A stretch of DNA of 64,000 nt from Dokdonia pacifica (GTDB lineage: Bacteria; Bacteroidota; Bacteroidia; Flavobacteriales; Flavobacteriaceae): contig NZ_FZNY01000001.1 in assembly GCF_900188275.1 (NCBI RefSeq), positions 992,001-1,056,000 of the forward strand. The letters run 5' to 3'. Below, one piece after another: positions 25,136-33,549 of this stretch. Each line of letters starts with the position of its first letter. The stretch's first letter is position 1. The notes under the pieces are model-generated. The model searched no databases, was not told the DNA's origin, and was given only the letters and a program-made list of their open reading frames with translations. Made by a program: the position numbers and the translations under genes.

Positions 25136-26125
25136 ATGTATCCATTACGAAGAAATCGTAGATTAAGAACATCAGAGGCTATCCGTAGTCTTGTACGTGA
25201 AACTATTATTACACCAAACGACTTTATTGTACCGCTTTTTGTCGTAGAGGGTTCTGGGATTAAAGAAGAAATCCCTTCAATGCCTAATTATTACAGACAG
25301 AGTTTAGATCTTCTTGGAAAAGAAGTAAAAGAGCTTTGGGCAATGGGACTCAAATCTGTGTTGTTATTTGTAAAGGTGCATGACCATTTAAAAGACAATG
25401 CAGGAACTGAAGCTATAAATCCTGATGGACTCATGCAACGCGCTATTAAGACAGTAAAAGATGCCTGTCCTGACATGTTGGTTATGACCGATGTTGCTTT
25501 AGATCCTTATTCAAGTTATGGACATGATGGTATTGTAGGGAATGGTGAAATTCTAAATGATGAGACCAATGTTGCGCTTGCTAAAATGGGACTTTCTCAT
25601 GCGCAAGCTGGTGCTGATATTTTAGCACCAAGTGATATGATGGACGGTCGTATTTATGAAATGCGTACAACATTAGAAGAAGAAGGATTTCTCAACACAG
25701 GGATTATGAGTTATAGTGCAAAATATGCCTCTGCTTTTTATGGCCCTTTTAGAGATGCTTTAGATAGTGCTCCTGCAGATATCCAAGATGTTCCTAAAGA
25801 TAAAAAGACCTACCAAATGGACTTTGCCAATCGTGATGAAGCAGTTAAGGAAACCCTTATGGATATTGAAGAAGGTGCCGATATTGTCATGGTAAAACCT
25901 GGGCTTGCCTATCTAGATATTGTACGTGATATTCGTGATGCTGTAGATGTTCCTGTGGCTGTGTATCAAGTAAGTGGGGAATATGCCATGTTGAAAGCTG
26001 CAGCGGCACAAGGTTGGTTAGATCACGATGCTGTCATGCTAGAACAAATAACCGCTATTAAAAGAGCGGGTGCACATATGATGGCAAGTTATTTTGCTAA
26101 AGACGTTGTAAAATTATTAGGATAA
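25136..26125 (+). CDS. hemB: Delta-aminolevulinic acid dehydratase (porphobilinogen synthase)
   Basis: A 329-residue HemB, condensing two 5-aminolevulinates to porphobilinogen. The two Schiff-base lysine regions are intact: MSYSAKYASAFYGPFRDA and DIVMVKPGLAYLDI. The metal region reads MTDVALDPYSSYGHDGIV, with Asp where Zn-type enzymes have Cys, so this is the Mg-dependent form. HemB is a cytosolic homo-octamer in the family. It has its own -7 box at 25094-25101 and is followed by a cytochrome gene 1 bp later. It is set apart from the hemA operon by the divergent helicase. Confidence 0.97.
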   Translation: MYPLRRNRRLRTSEAIRSLVRETIITPNDFIVPLFVVEGSGIKEEIPSMPNYYRQSLDLLGKEVKELWAMGLKSVLLFVKVHDHLKDNAGTEAINPDGLMQRAIKTVKDACPDMLVMTDVALDPYSSYGHDGIVGNGEILNDETNVALAKMGLSHAQAGADILAPSDMMDGRIYEMRTTLEEEGFLNTGIMSYSAKYASAFYGPFRDALDSAPADIQDVPKDKKTYQMDFANRDEAVKETLMDIEEGADIVMVKPGLAYLDIVRDIRDAVDVPVAVYQVSGEYAMLKAAAAQGWLDHDAVMLEQITAIKRAGAHMMASYFAKDVVKLLG

Positions 26126-26126
26126 C

Positions 26127-26540
26127 ATGAAAGATAATACCGTACTTATATATGCGGTTACCCTCATAGGAATAGCACTGCTAAGTTATATTCTATGGAA
26201 TCTTGATTATTCTCAACAACCTATTGAAGAACCAGTAGCGGTTAATAATAACTTTTGTGGCACTGTAGGTTTTAATACACATACGTCTTTAGGGAGAGAG
26301 GGAAGAGTTTTATTCAAGTCAAATTGCGCTGCTTGTCATAAATTATACAAACCAATGATGGGACCTGCCTTGTATGGATCTATGGAGAGATTTCCTTCTG
26401 ATTCTATATTTCACGAATATATAAAAGGACAAAAAGTTCTAGACAGTCTAGAGCATAATGCATCTAAAAATATAAATTGGTTTCCACACTTAAGTCTTGA
26501 AGAAGCAAAAGCTTTAAGAGAATATATAAGTGTTCCATAA
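26127..26540 (+). CDS. Membrane-anchored c-type cytochrome
   Basis: A 137-residue protein starting 1 bp after the hemB stop. Residues 5-24 are a membrane anchor (TVLIYAVTLIGIALLSYILW); the rest is periplasmic. The heme c motif is CAACH (C67, C70, H71), and the downstream KPMMGPALYG offers a methionine axial ligand. The size fits a monoheme class I cytochrome. Co-transcription with hemB would couple heme supply to a heme protein. The electron partner is not visible. The gene ends at a palindromic terminator. Confidence 0.88.
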   Translation: MKDNTVLIYAVTLIGIALLSYILWNLDYSQQPIEEPVAVNNNFCGTVGFNTHTSLGREGRVLFKSNCAACHKLYKPMMGPALYGSMERFPSDSIFHEYIKGQKVLDSLEHNASKNINWFPHLSLEEAKALREYISVP

Positions 26541-26541
26541 A

Positions 26542-26575
26542 AATATAAAGCCACTCATATGAGTGGCTTTATATT
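26542..26575. terminator. 34-bp perfect palindrome, bidirectional terminator
   Basis: AATATAAAGCCACTCAT and its exact complement form two 17-bp arms. It stands between the convergent cytochrome and sodA genes. The U-rich part is short (TTTATATT), but the stem GCCACTC/GAGTGGC is strong and usable from both strands. Confidence 0.7.
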
Positions 26576-26595
26576 ATCTATACAACAGTAATTTC

Positions 26596-27204
26596 TTACT
26601 TGTTTTTTGCATATTTTGAACTCACAACTTCCCAGTTAATTACATTAAAAAATGCATTGATATAATCTGGACGTCTGTTTTGGTAGTTTAAGTAATACGC
26701 ATGCTCCCATACATCTACTCCTAAGATAGGAGTTCCTCCACATCCTACGCCTGGCATTAAACTATTATCTTGATTTGGAGTAGAGCAAACTTCTACTTTT
26801 CCTCCTTCATGTACACATAACCATGCCCATCCAGATCCAAATTGTGTGGCTGCTGCTTTTGAAAATGCATCTTTAAATGCTTCAAAGTTTCCATAGGCAT
26901 CATTAATAGCATCTGCAAGTTCTCCAGAAGGTTCTCCTCCTCCATTTGGAGACATTACTTCCCAGAATAAACGGTGGTTATAAAAACCTCCTCCGTTATT
27001 GCGGACAGCTCCATTTGACATATCAAGATTTGTCAATATATTTTCTATTGTCTTTCCTTCCAAGTCTGTTCCTTCTATAGCAGCATTAAGCTTAGAAGTA
27101 TATCCATTATGGTGTTTACTATGGTGAATCTCCATAGTACGTGCGTCTATATGTGGCTCTAATGCATCATATGCATAGTTCAGTTTTGGTAACTCAAATG
27201 ACAT
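26596..27204 (-). CDS. sodA: Superoxide dismutase (Mn/Fe type)
   Basis: A 202-residue enzyme of the Fe/Mn superoxide dismutase family, usually a cytosolic dimer that converts superoxide to H2O2 and O2. The first half has the metal histidines in [16 protein letters not shown] and NHRLFW; the second has the [19 protein letters not shown] signature with the Asp and His ligands. [12 protein letters not shown] is also typical. No signal peptide is present. I call it sodA by Mn-type convention, but the metal cannot be settled from sequence alone. A TAACTTTG -7 box at 27241-27248 (minus) leaves a 36-bp leader. Confidence 0.9.
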   Translation of the reverse strand: MSFELPKLNYAYDALEPHIDARTMEIHHSKHHNGYTSKLNAAIEGTDLEGKTIENILTNLDMSNGAVRNNGGGFYNHRLFWEVMSPNGGGEPSGELADAINDAYGNFEAFKDAFSKAAATQFGSGWAWLCVHEGGKVEVCSTPNQDNSLMPGVGCGGTPILGVDVWEHAYYLNYQNRRPDYINAFFNVINWEVVSSKYAKNK

Positions 27205-27240
27205 ATCTGTATAATTTTAAGTGAATAAATCGATTGCACA

Positions 27241-27248
27241 CAAAGTTA
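27241..27248 (-). promoter_or_regulatory. Flavobacterial -7 box (TAACTTTG) for sodA
   Basis: Exact TAnnTTTG match on the minus strand, 36 bp before the sodA start codon. A TTG occurs further upstream (27265-27263, minus), but the 14-bp spacing is shorter than usual. Confidence 0.5.
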
Positions 27249-27474
27249 CGTAATAGTAAGAGCAATTAAAATGCTTATAGCTATAAATATCAAATCGCAG
27301 TATAGATAGTATTTATACCTTATATAAGCTTTGTTTATTAGCTCTTTTTAATCTTTTCAATAAAAATTTTATAAAATAAAGCAACCCTTTTGACATTCTT
27401 CCGTCTTTTGTATATGTAACGGTGTTGGTTTTAGTCGCATTCTTACATTTTAAGTTGGTTAGTTAGGTTTGTTT

Positions 27475-27507
27475 AGAAAAGCTACTCGCGTCTCGAGTAG
27501 CTTTTCT
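27475..27507 (+). terminator. Strong hairpin ahead of the AddA-like gene
   Basis: AGAAAAGCTACTCG at 27475-27488 pairs perfectly with CGAGTAGCTTTTCT at 27494-27507 around a 5-nt loop. The U-rich 3' arm resembles other terminators in this window. It is 21 bp before the next start codon, with a TATCTTTA near-promoter box starting at its end, so it may end an upstream small transcript or act as an attenuator. Confidence 0.5.
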
Positions 27508-27528
27508 ATCTTTATACCTCTATAATCA

Positions 27529-30500
27529 ATGGTATCTTCAAACAGTTTAACGGTATTAAATGCTTCGGCGGGATCTGGAAAGACCTATAGTCTTGTAAAG
27601 GCGTATATCACTACGTTACTTATAAGCGAAAACTCTAATAAATACAGACAGCTTCTAGCGATTACTTTTACAAATAAAGCGGTCCAAGAGATGAAAGAGC
27701 GTATTTTAGAAACCTTATACGCTTTTAGTGTTTATAAAGATCAGGATGCTATTCCAGAGATGATGACTTCTATTTCTAAAGAGATAGAGGAATCCCCTAT
27801 TACTATTGCTAAAAAAGCATCTCATATTTTAAATGCCATTTTGCACAATTATGCTGCCTTTGATGTTGTTACGATAGATACATTAACACATCGTATTTTA
27901 AGAACATTTTCTAAAGATCTTGAGATTTCTGGAAATTTTGAAGTGTCATTAGATACGAAAACACTACAAGCAAGAGCTGTAGATGCGCTTATAGATAGTG
28001 CTGGTCAGGATGAGCGTATTACAAATATTCTGGTAGAATTTGCATTGCAAAAGGCAGATGATGATAAAAGCTGGGATATTACTCGTGATCTTAATGAAAT
28101 TGCTCAGTTACTTTCCAGTGAAAATGATGCTCCGTATGTCGCTCAATTACAATCTAAGACATTAGATGATTTTGACGCATTAAAGAAAGAGTTGCACCAG
28201 TTTGAAATTTCGCTTAAAGCGGGTATAGAACATAGCGCCAAAACACATATAGAACTCATACATAGTTTAGGCTTAGACGAAAATCACTTTTCAGGAAAAT
28301 ATTTTTATAACCATCTAGTTAAACTACAAGAAAATCCTCTGGAGGTAGATTATAAAGCAAAGTGGAAACAAGATATTGACAATTATACTTTTTATAAAAA
28401 AGCCGAAAAGCAACCTATAAAAGATGACATAGATAGTATTCGAGAACAGCTTATCATATGCTTTAAAGAGACTAAAAACCTATACTATAAACTTCAGTTG
28501 GTGATTGCTTTTACAAAAAAAGTAGTGCCCTTATCCGTATTACAACTCATTCATAAAGAACTTCAAAAGATTAAAGAAGATGAGAATATTCTATTAATCT
28601 CTGATTTTAATGCGTTGATTTATAAATCTCTTAGAGAGCAACCTGCTGCTTTTATTTATGAGCGTTTGGGAGAACGATATGCCAACTATTTTATAGATGA
28701 GTTTCAAGATACTTCTGTCGTGCAATGGCATAATTTAATTCCATTGGTAGATAGTGCCATCACAACAGAAACTAGAGATGCTGTTAAAAACAGTTTACTT
28801 TTAGTGGGAGACCCAAAACAAGCTATTTATAGATGGCGCGGAGGAAAAGCTGAGCAATTTATAGACCTTTCTAATGAAATACATCCTTTTTCTATAGAAA
28901 GTACTAGTGTGCAACAACTTGATACAAACTATAGGAGTTATTCGGAAATTATTCATTTTAACAACCGCTTTTTCACATACATTTCATCCTTTTTTAAAGA
29001 TCCCACGTATACTTCTATCTACAAAACAGATAATAATCAAGCATTTAATCATAGAAAAGGAGGACTTGTTTCTTTACAATTTATAGAAGCAGAAACAGCT
29101 CAAGATGCAGATGAAATTTACCCAGCCGAAGTATTAAAAATTATTCATGAAGTAGTAGACCAAGGCTTTCTTAAAAGTGATATTTGTATCCTAACTCGGA
29201 GTAATAAACACGGGGCTCATATAGCACAATATCTAGCTGCAAATCAAATAAAAGTTGTTTCTTCAGAAAGCTTACTCATACATAGTGCTCCTTCCGTTAG
29301 GTTTGTACATGCTATTTTAGAATTACAATTACAGCCTAATACTCCTCAAATTACACTTAAGCTCCTTTCCTTTTTGGCTAATAGATTTCAGATTGAAGAT
29401 ACACATGACTTCTACAATCAATGGGCTAAAACTCCTACAGCAGATTTTCTGAAAAGCTTAGAAGAAAGACATATTTATTACTCGCCTTCCCTCTTTGAAT
29501 CACTGAGTTTATATGAAGGTGTAGAATATATGATACGTGCTTTTCATCTTGAAAAGGAAGCAGATGCCTATTTGTTTGGATATCTTAATGCGATTTTTGA
29601 ATACACACAACGCAATAATGGTGGTCTTATAGGTTTTTTAAACTACTGGGAAGAAAAGAAAGATACACTTAGTATTGTTGCACCTCCACAAAGTGATGCC
29701 ATACAAATTATGAGTGTGCATAAATCAAAAGGGCTGGAGTTTGATATTGTAATTTATCCATATGCTGATTCAGAATTATATACACATCGTAACGAGCATC
29801 ATTGGTATCCTACCAACGCTTCAGATTTTGCAGGATTTGAACACTTATTAATAGGACATAAAACAGATGTGTCATCCTATAGTAGTCATGGAGCAGTTTT
29901 ATATGACGAACGGATCTCACAACAGCAATTTGATGCGGTTAACATTTTATATGTAGCCCTAACCAGAGCTATAGAACGGGTGTATGTCTTGTCACGCTTT
30001 CGCGAAAGCGCACTCAAAACAAATACCATTAGTGATCCAAAAACATTTAGTGATTTATTTATAGCCCATTTACATCAAGAAGGAATTTGGGAAGGGCCTG
30101 AAAAACCATATATATATGGAGAGGCATCTATTAAAGTTCAAAACGACATAGAAGACACCAAAAAAGTAGTGACCATTCCTTTCTTATCTTCTTCTAAAGA
30201 ATCCCATAATATTCGCACCATAACCAAAGCAGGTTTTTTATGGAATGAAGAACGCCAAAATGCCATTGCATATGGAAATCTAATCCATGAGTTAATGGCA
30301 AAAATCATAGATCGTCAAGATATAGAGGATGCCGTTACAGAAGCTGTTTATGAAGGAATGATTACCGAAGATGAAAAAAATGCAGTAAAAGCTGTGCTCT
30401 CTAGTGTGGTAAATCATCCTGAATTACAACCGTACTTCTCTCGTGCAAATACGGTGTATAATGAACGGAAAATTCTTTCGGCCGATGGTACAATTCATAT

Positions 30501-30687
30501 TCCTGATAGAATAGAGGTCCTTCCTGATGGAAGTGCGATTATAATGGATTATAAGACAGGAATTCCTTTAGAAAATCATGCTTATCAAATACAGCAATAT
30601 GCCCAATTATTAAAGGAGATGGATATTGTTGTGAAACAATTATTCTTACTATACATAAATAAAGAAGTAACTATTATTAAGGTATAA
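27529..30687 (+). CDS. AddA-like UvrD helicase-nuclease
   Basis: A 1052-residue double-strand-break repair protein. Helicase motifs occur in order: Walker A NASAGSGKTYS (residues 10-20), ITFTNKAVQEMKERI, DEFQDTS (motif II), VGDPKQAIYRWRGG, TNYRS, IMSVHKSKGLEFDIVIYPY and YVALTRA (motif VI). A RecB-type nuclease domain follows, with YGNLIHELM and the catalytic IMDYKTG near the C-terminus. This is the AddA plan: helicase plus nuclease in one chain, acting at DNA ends with an AddB partner. The AddB-like gene is at 33.5 kb, with kbl and ompA between, so co-transcription is uncertain. Palindrome at 29998-30007, read as SRFRES. Confidence 0.9.
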   Translation: MVSSNSLTVLNASAGSGKTYSLVKAYITTLLISENSNKYRQLLAITFTNKAVQEMKERILETLYAFSVYKDQDAIPEMMTSISKEIEESPITIAKKASHILNAILHNYAAFDVVTIDTLTHRILRTFSKDLEISGNFEVSLDTKTLQARAVDALIDSAGQDERITNILVEFALQKADDDKSWDITRDLNEIAQLLSSENDAPYVAQLQSKTLDDFDALKKELHQFEISLKAGIEHSAKTHIELIHSLGLDENHFSGKYFYNHLVKLQENPLEVDYKAKWKQDIDNYTFYKKAEKQPIKDDIDSIREQLIICFKETKNLYYKLQLVIAFTKKVVPLSVLQLIHKELQKIKEDENILLISDFNALIYKSLREQPAAFIYERLGERYANYFIDEFQDTSVVQWHNLIPLVDSAITTETRDAVKNSLLLVGDPKQAIYRWRGGKAEQFIDLSNEIHPFSIESTSVQQLDTNYRSYSEIIHFNNRFFTYISSFFKDPTYTSIYKTDNNQAFNHRKGGLVSLQFIEAETAQDADEIYPAEVLKIIHEVVDQGFLKSDICILTRSNKHGAHIAQYLAANQIKVVSSESLLIHSAPSVRFVHAILELQLQPNTPQITLKLLSFLANRFQIEDTHDFYNQWAKTPTADFLKSLEERHIYYSPSLFESLSLYEGVEYMIRAFHLEKEADAYLFGYLNAIFEYTQRNNGGLIGFLNYWEEKKDTLSIVAPPQSDAIQIMSVHKSKGLEFDIVIYPYADSELYTHRNEHHWYPTNASDFAGFEHLLIGHKTDVSSYSSHGAVLYDERISQQQFDAVNILYVALTRAIERVYVLSRFRESALKTNTISDPKTFSDLFIAHLHQEGIWEGPEKPYIYGEASIKVQNDIEDTKKVVTIPFLSSSKESHNIRTITKAGFLWNEERQNAIAYGNLIHELMAKIIDRQDIEDAVTEAVYEGMITEDEKNAVKAVLSSVVNHPELQPYFSRANTVYNERKILSADGTIHIPDRIEVLPDGSAIIMDYKTGIPLENHAYQIQQYAQLLKEMDIVVKQLFLLYINKEVTIIKV

Positions 30688-30694
30688 TAATCTA

Positions 30695-30702
30695 TACATT
30701 TG
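30695..30702 (+). promoter_or_regulatory. Flavobacterial -7 box (TACATTTG) for kbl
   Basis: Exact TAnnTTTG match, 15 bp before the ATG at 30718. It overlaps an upstream in-frame TTG (30700), which argues against that TTG as the start. Confidence 0.5.
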
Positions 30703-30717
30703 CAAAAAACTAAAACC

Positions 30718-31914
30718 ATGTACGGAAAAATACAAGAGCACTTACAAAATGAACTTGCGGCTATAAAAGAAGCAGGACTCTATAAAAAAGAACGCATTAT
30801 TACATCTCCTCAGGATGCTGTAATTAAAATTTCGACAGGAGAAGAGGTGATTAACTTCTGTGCAAATAACTATTTAGGGCTATCATCAAATAAAGAAGTC
30901 ATCCAAGCGGCAAAAGATGCTATGGATACTCATGGTTTTGGGATGAGCTCTGTACGTTTTATCTGTGGTACTCAAGATATACATAAAGAATTAGAACAAA
31001 AGATTGCAGATTTTTATGGCACGGAAGATACCATACTATATGCAGCAGCATTTGATGCAAATGGAGGTGTTTTTGAACCCTTATTAGGTAAAGAGGATGC
31101 TATTATTTCAGATTCTTTAAACCATGCTTCTATTATAGACGGAGTACGTTTATGTAAAGCTGCGCGCTATCGTTACCAAAACAATGACATGCAAGATCTT
31201 GAAGAACAGCTTATAAAAGCAAATGAAGCTGGGGCACGTCATAAAATTATTGTAACAGACGGAGTGTTTTCTATGGATGGGCTTGTCGCTCCTTTAGATG
31301 AAATCTGTGACCTAGCCGATAAGTATGATGCTTTAGTAATGATAGATGAGTGTCATGCTACAGGATTTATTGGTGAAACTGGTCGTGGGACTCTTGAAGA
31401 AAAAGGAGTCATGGGACGTATTGATATTATTACAGGGACTCTTGGAAAAGCAATGGGAGGTGCTATGGGAGGATATACAACTGCCAAAAAAGAAGTGATT
31501 GAAATTTTAAGACAACGTAGTAGACCTTATCTTTTTTCAAACTCTCTTGCACCAGCAATTGTAGGAGCATCTATTAAAGTATTTGAAATGTTAGGAAGTG
31601 ACACTTCTTTACGCGATAAACTAGCAAAAAACACCACTTATTTTAAAAATGGGATGAAAAATGCAGGATTTGATATCATTGATGGTGATTCTGCTATTGT
31701 TCCTGTTATGCTATATGATGCAAAGCTTTCTCAACAAATGGCAGATGCATTATTAGAAGAAGGCATCTATGTTATAGGCTTCTTTTTTCCAGTGGTACCA
31801 AAGGGTAAAGCCCGTATACGTGTACAATTAAGTGCTGCCCACGAGGTAGAACATCTTGATAAAGCGATAGAAGCATTTACAAAAGTAGGAAAAGAATTAG
31901 GCGTTATTAATTAG
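30718..31914 (+). CDS. kbl: Glycine C-acetyltransferase (2-amino-3-ketobutyrate CoA ligase)
   Basis: A 398-residue PLP enzyme of the alpha-oxoamine synthase family, which converts 2-amino-3-ketobutyrate plus CoA to glycine and acetyl-CoA in threonine breakdown. I use the ATG at 30718 ([20 protein letters not shown]), as an upstream TTG overlaps the promoter. [36 protein letters not shown] and the PLP lysine in [16 protein letters not shown] are intact. The family also includes BioF and serine palmitoyltransferase, but the length and the [18 protein letters not shown] segment fit Kbl. The usual partner, threonine dehydrogenase tdh, is not next to it. Confidence 0.92.
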   Translation: MYGKIQEHLQNELAAIKEAGLYKKERIITSPQDAVIKISTGEEVINFCANNYLGLSSNKEVIQAAKDAMDTHGFGMSSVRFICGTQDIHKELEQKIADFYGTEDTILYAAAFDANGGVFEPLLGKEDAIISDSLNHASIIDGVRLCKAARYRYQNNDMQDLEEQLIKANEAGARHKIIVTDGVFSMDGLVAPLDEICDLADKYDALVMIDECHATGFIGETGRGTLEEKGVMGRIDIITGTLGKAMGGAMGGYTTAKKEVIEILRQRSRPYLFSNSLAPAIVGASIKVFEMLGSDTSLRDKLAKNTTYFKNGMKNAGFDIIDGDSAIVPVMLYDAKLSQQMADALLEEGIYVIGFFFPVVPKGKARIRVQLSAAHEVEHLDKAIEAFTKVGKELGVIN

Positions 31915-31961
31915 CAAACTTTACACTATAGTCAATGCATTTTCTAAAATTTTAGTACTTT

Positions 31962-31969
31962 TATCTTTG
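31962..31969 (+). promoter_or_regulatory. Flavobacterial -7 box (TATCTTTG) for the OmpA-family gene
   Basis: Exact TAnnTTTG match, 60 bp before the ATG at 32030. A strong, isolated promoter fits an abundant outer-membrane protein. Confidence 0.5.
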
Positions 31970-32029
31970 TTGATTAGTTTTAACAACTTACTTTTGCTTT
32001 TAATTAACACTTAAAATTAAGAATAAACA

Positions 32030-33436
32030 ATGAAACATCTTAGCAGATTTTTAGTTGCTTCGCTTCTGATCATGGTAATCGGATCGGTGAATGCACAAGA
32101 CAAAAATAACCCTTGGGCAATTAGTGTCGGTGCCAATGCTATTGACACTTATCCTGTTGGGGACCGTGCTCGTCAAGCCGGAACAAATCTTGAAATTAGA
32201 GGAGGCGTATTTGAAGAATTTTATAATGTAAATGATCACTGGAATATCCTTCCATCTGTTTCTTATATTAACATTTCTAGATATGTTGGTGACGGATTTG
32301 TAGTTGGAGTAACTGGAACATTAAACAGAATTGATAAGTTAGGAGATTCTTCTCCAACAAATGAATTACAGCATTATGCTGTAGACGGTGCTGTTTCATA
32401 TAGTCTTAAAGAAGTTATCGGAAGTACTTGGTTTGATCCATATTTATCAGTTGGAGCTGGTTATACTTGGTTAGATAGTGAATTAACAGGAGGAACTCCT
32501 GGTTTTGGAACTGCTAACGGAGGTGCTGGAGTTCGTTTCTGGTTATCTGAAAACTTTAACATAGGACTTCAGTCATTATATAAGCATGTATTCGAAGAAG
32601 AAACAGGACCTAAGCACTTTCAGCACTCTGCTTCTTTAGGATTCTCTTTTGGAGGTAAAGATACTGACGGAGACGGAATCTATGATAAAGATGATGCTTG
32701 TCCAGAAGTTGCAGGTATTCCTGAATTTGATGGGTGTCCTGATTCTGACGGAGATGGTATCCAAGATTCTAAAGATGCTTGTCCTACTGTAGCTGGTTCA
32801 GCTGAATTTGAAGGATGTCCTGATACTGACGGAGACGGAATTCCTGATCCTAAGGATGCTTGTCCTACTGTAGCTGGTGTTGCTGCTTTAGGTGGATGTC
32901 CAGATGCTGATAGCGATGGAATCAAAGATTCTGATGATGGTTGTCCAAACGAGGCTGGTCCACGTGCTAACAACGGATGTCCTTACCAAGATAAAGATGG
33001 TGACGGTGTATTAGATAAAGATGATGATTGTCCAGATGTTGCAGGTACTGTAGCAAACAATGGATGTCCTGAAGTATCTGTAGAAGTTCTTAACGATCTT
33101 AACGTACAGTTCAAATCAGTTCTTTTTGATTACAACGCAGCTAGTGTTCGTGCAGAATCTCACGCAACTCTTGATAATGTAGCAAAAATCATGAAAGAAT
33201 ATCCTACGACTCGTTTCTTAATTGAAGGTCATACGGATGATAGAGGACGTGATGCTTATAACTTAAACCTTTCTAACGAAAGAGCAGCTTCAGTTAAAAA
33301 CTATTTAACTAGTCATGGTATTGATGCTTCTCGTTTAGAGTCTAAAGGTTTTGGTGAGTCTCAACCAATCGCTTCTAACAAAACTGCTGCTGGGCGTCAA
33401 GAAAACAGACGTGTACAGCTTTCTATCCTTAAGTAA
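32030..33436 (+). CDS. OmpA-family protein with thrombospondin type-3 repeats
   Basis: A 468-residue outer-membrane protein. After a signal peptide (to about residue 22, GSVNAQD) comes an N-terminal barrel (about 25-205, ending SLGFSFGGK). Five Ca2+-binding type-3 repeats of the form DxDGDGIxDxxDxCP follow (about 206-345), then a C-terminal OmpA peptidoglycan-binding domain with FDYNAASVRAES, IEGHTDDRGRDAYNLNLSNERA and ENRRVQLSILK. Such proteins tie the outer membrane to the cell wall and are among the most abundant outer-membrane proteins in Flavobacteriia. It has its own -7 box and a strong terminator, so it is monocistronic. Confidence 0.93.
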   Translation: MKHLSRFLVASLLIMVIGSVNAQDKNNPWAISVGANAIDTYPVGDRARQAGTNLEIRGGVFEEFYNVNDHWNILPSVSYINISRYVGDGFVVGVTGTLNRIDKLGDSSPTNELQHYAVDGAVSYSLKEVIGSTWFDPYLSVGAGYTWLDSELTGGTPGFGTANGGAGVRFWLSENFNIGLQSLYKHVFEEETGPKHFQHSASLGFSFGGKDTDGDGIYDKDDACPEVAGIPEFDGCPDSDGDGIQDSKDACPTVAGSAEFEGCPDTDGDGIPDPKDACPTVAGVAALGGCPDADSDGIKDSDDGCPNEAGPRANNGCPYQDKDGDGVLDKDDDCPDVAGTVANNGCPEVSVEVLNDLNVQFKSVLFDYNAASVRAESHATLDNVAKIMKEYPTTRFLIEGHTDDRGRDAYNLNLSNERAASVKNYLTSHGIDASRLESKGFGESQPIASNKTAAGRQENRRVQLSILK

Positions 33437-33461
33437 TAGAAAAACAAACATATATTATAAA

Positions 33462-33487
33462 AAGCCTTGCTCACGCAAGGCTTTTTT
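33462..33487 (+). terminator. Rho-independent terminator of the OmpA-family gene
   Basis: AAGCCTTGC at 33462-33470 pairs with GCAAGGCTT at 33475-33483 around a 4-nt loop, then a T-run. It is 25 bp past the stop codon. Confidence 0.9.
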
Positions 33488-33549
33488 ATTTTCCTTAATT
33501 TATTCTAGGACAATGCTCCATTTATAGAATAAGTGATTATTTTAGATAC

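Larger units (their letters stand above)
27205..27528. other. Intergenic stretch with sodA promoter and a terminator-like hairpin
   Basis: About 320 bp, very AT-rich, between divergent sodA and the AddA-like gene. It holds the sodA -7 box (27241-27248) and, on the plus strand, a 14-bp hairpin at 27475-27507 just before the AddA-like gene. No ORF is convincing. The DNA from about 27390 to 27507 could be a small RNA ending at that hairpin. Confidence 0.45.

Noticed and set aside
30700-30717. TTG at 30700 as start of kbl
   Set aside because: It overlaps the TACATTTG promoter box, and the ATG at 30718 matches the usual Kbl N-terminus.
32680-32973. Minus-strand Pro/Ser-rich open frame opposite the OmpA repeats
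   Set aside because: It is the mirror of the type-3 repeats (GHP and SGS periodicity) and not a gene.
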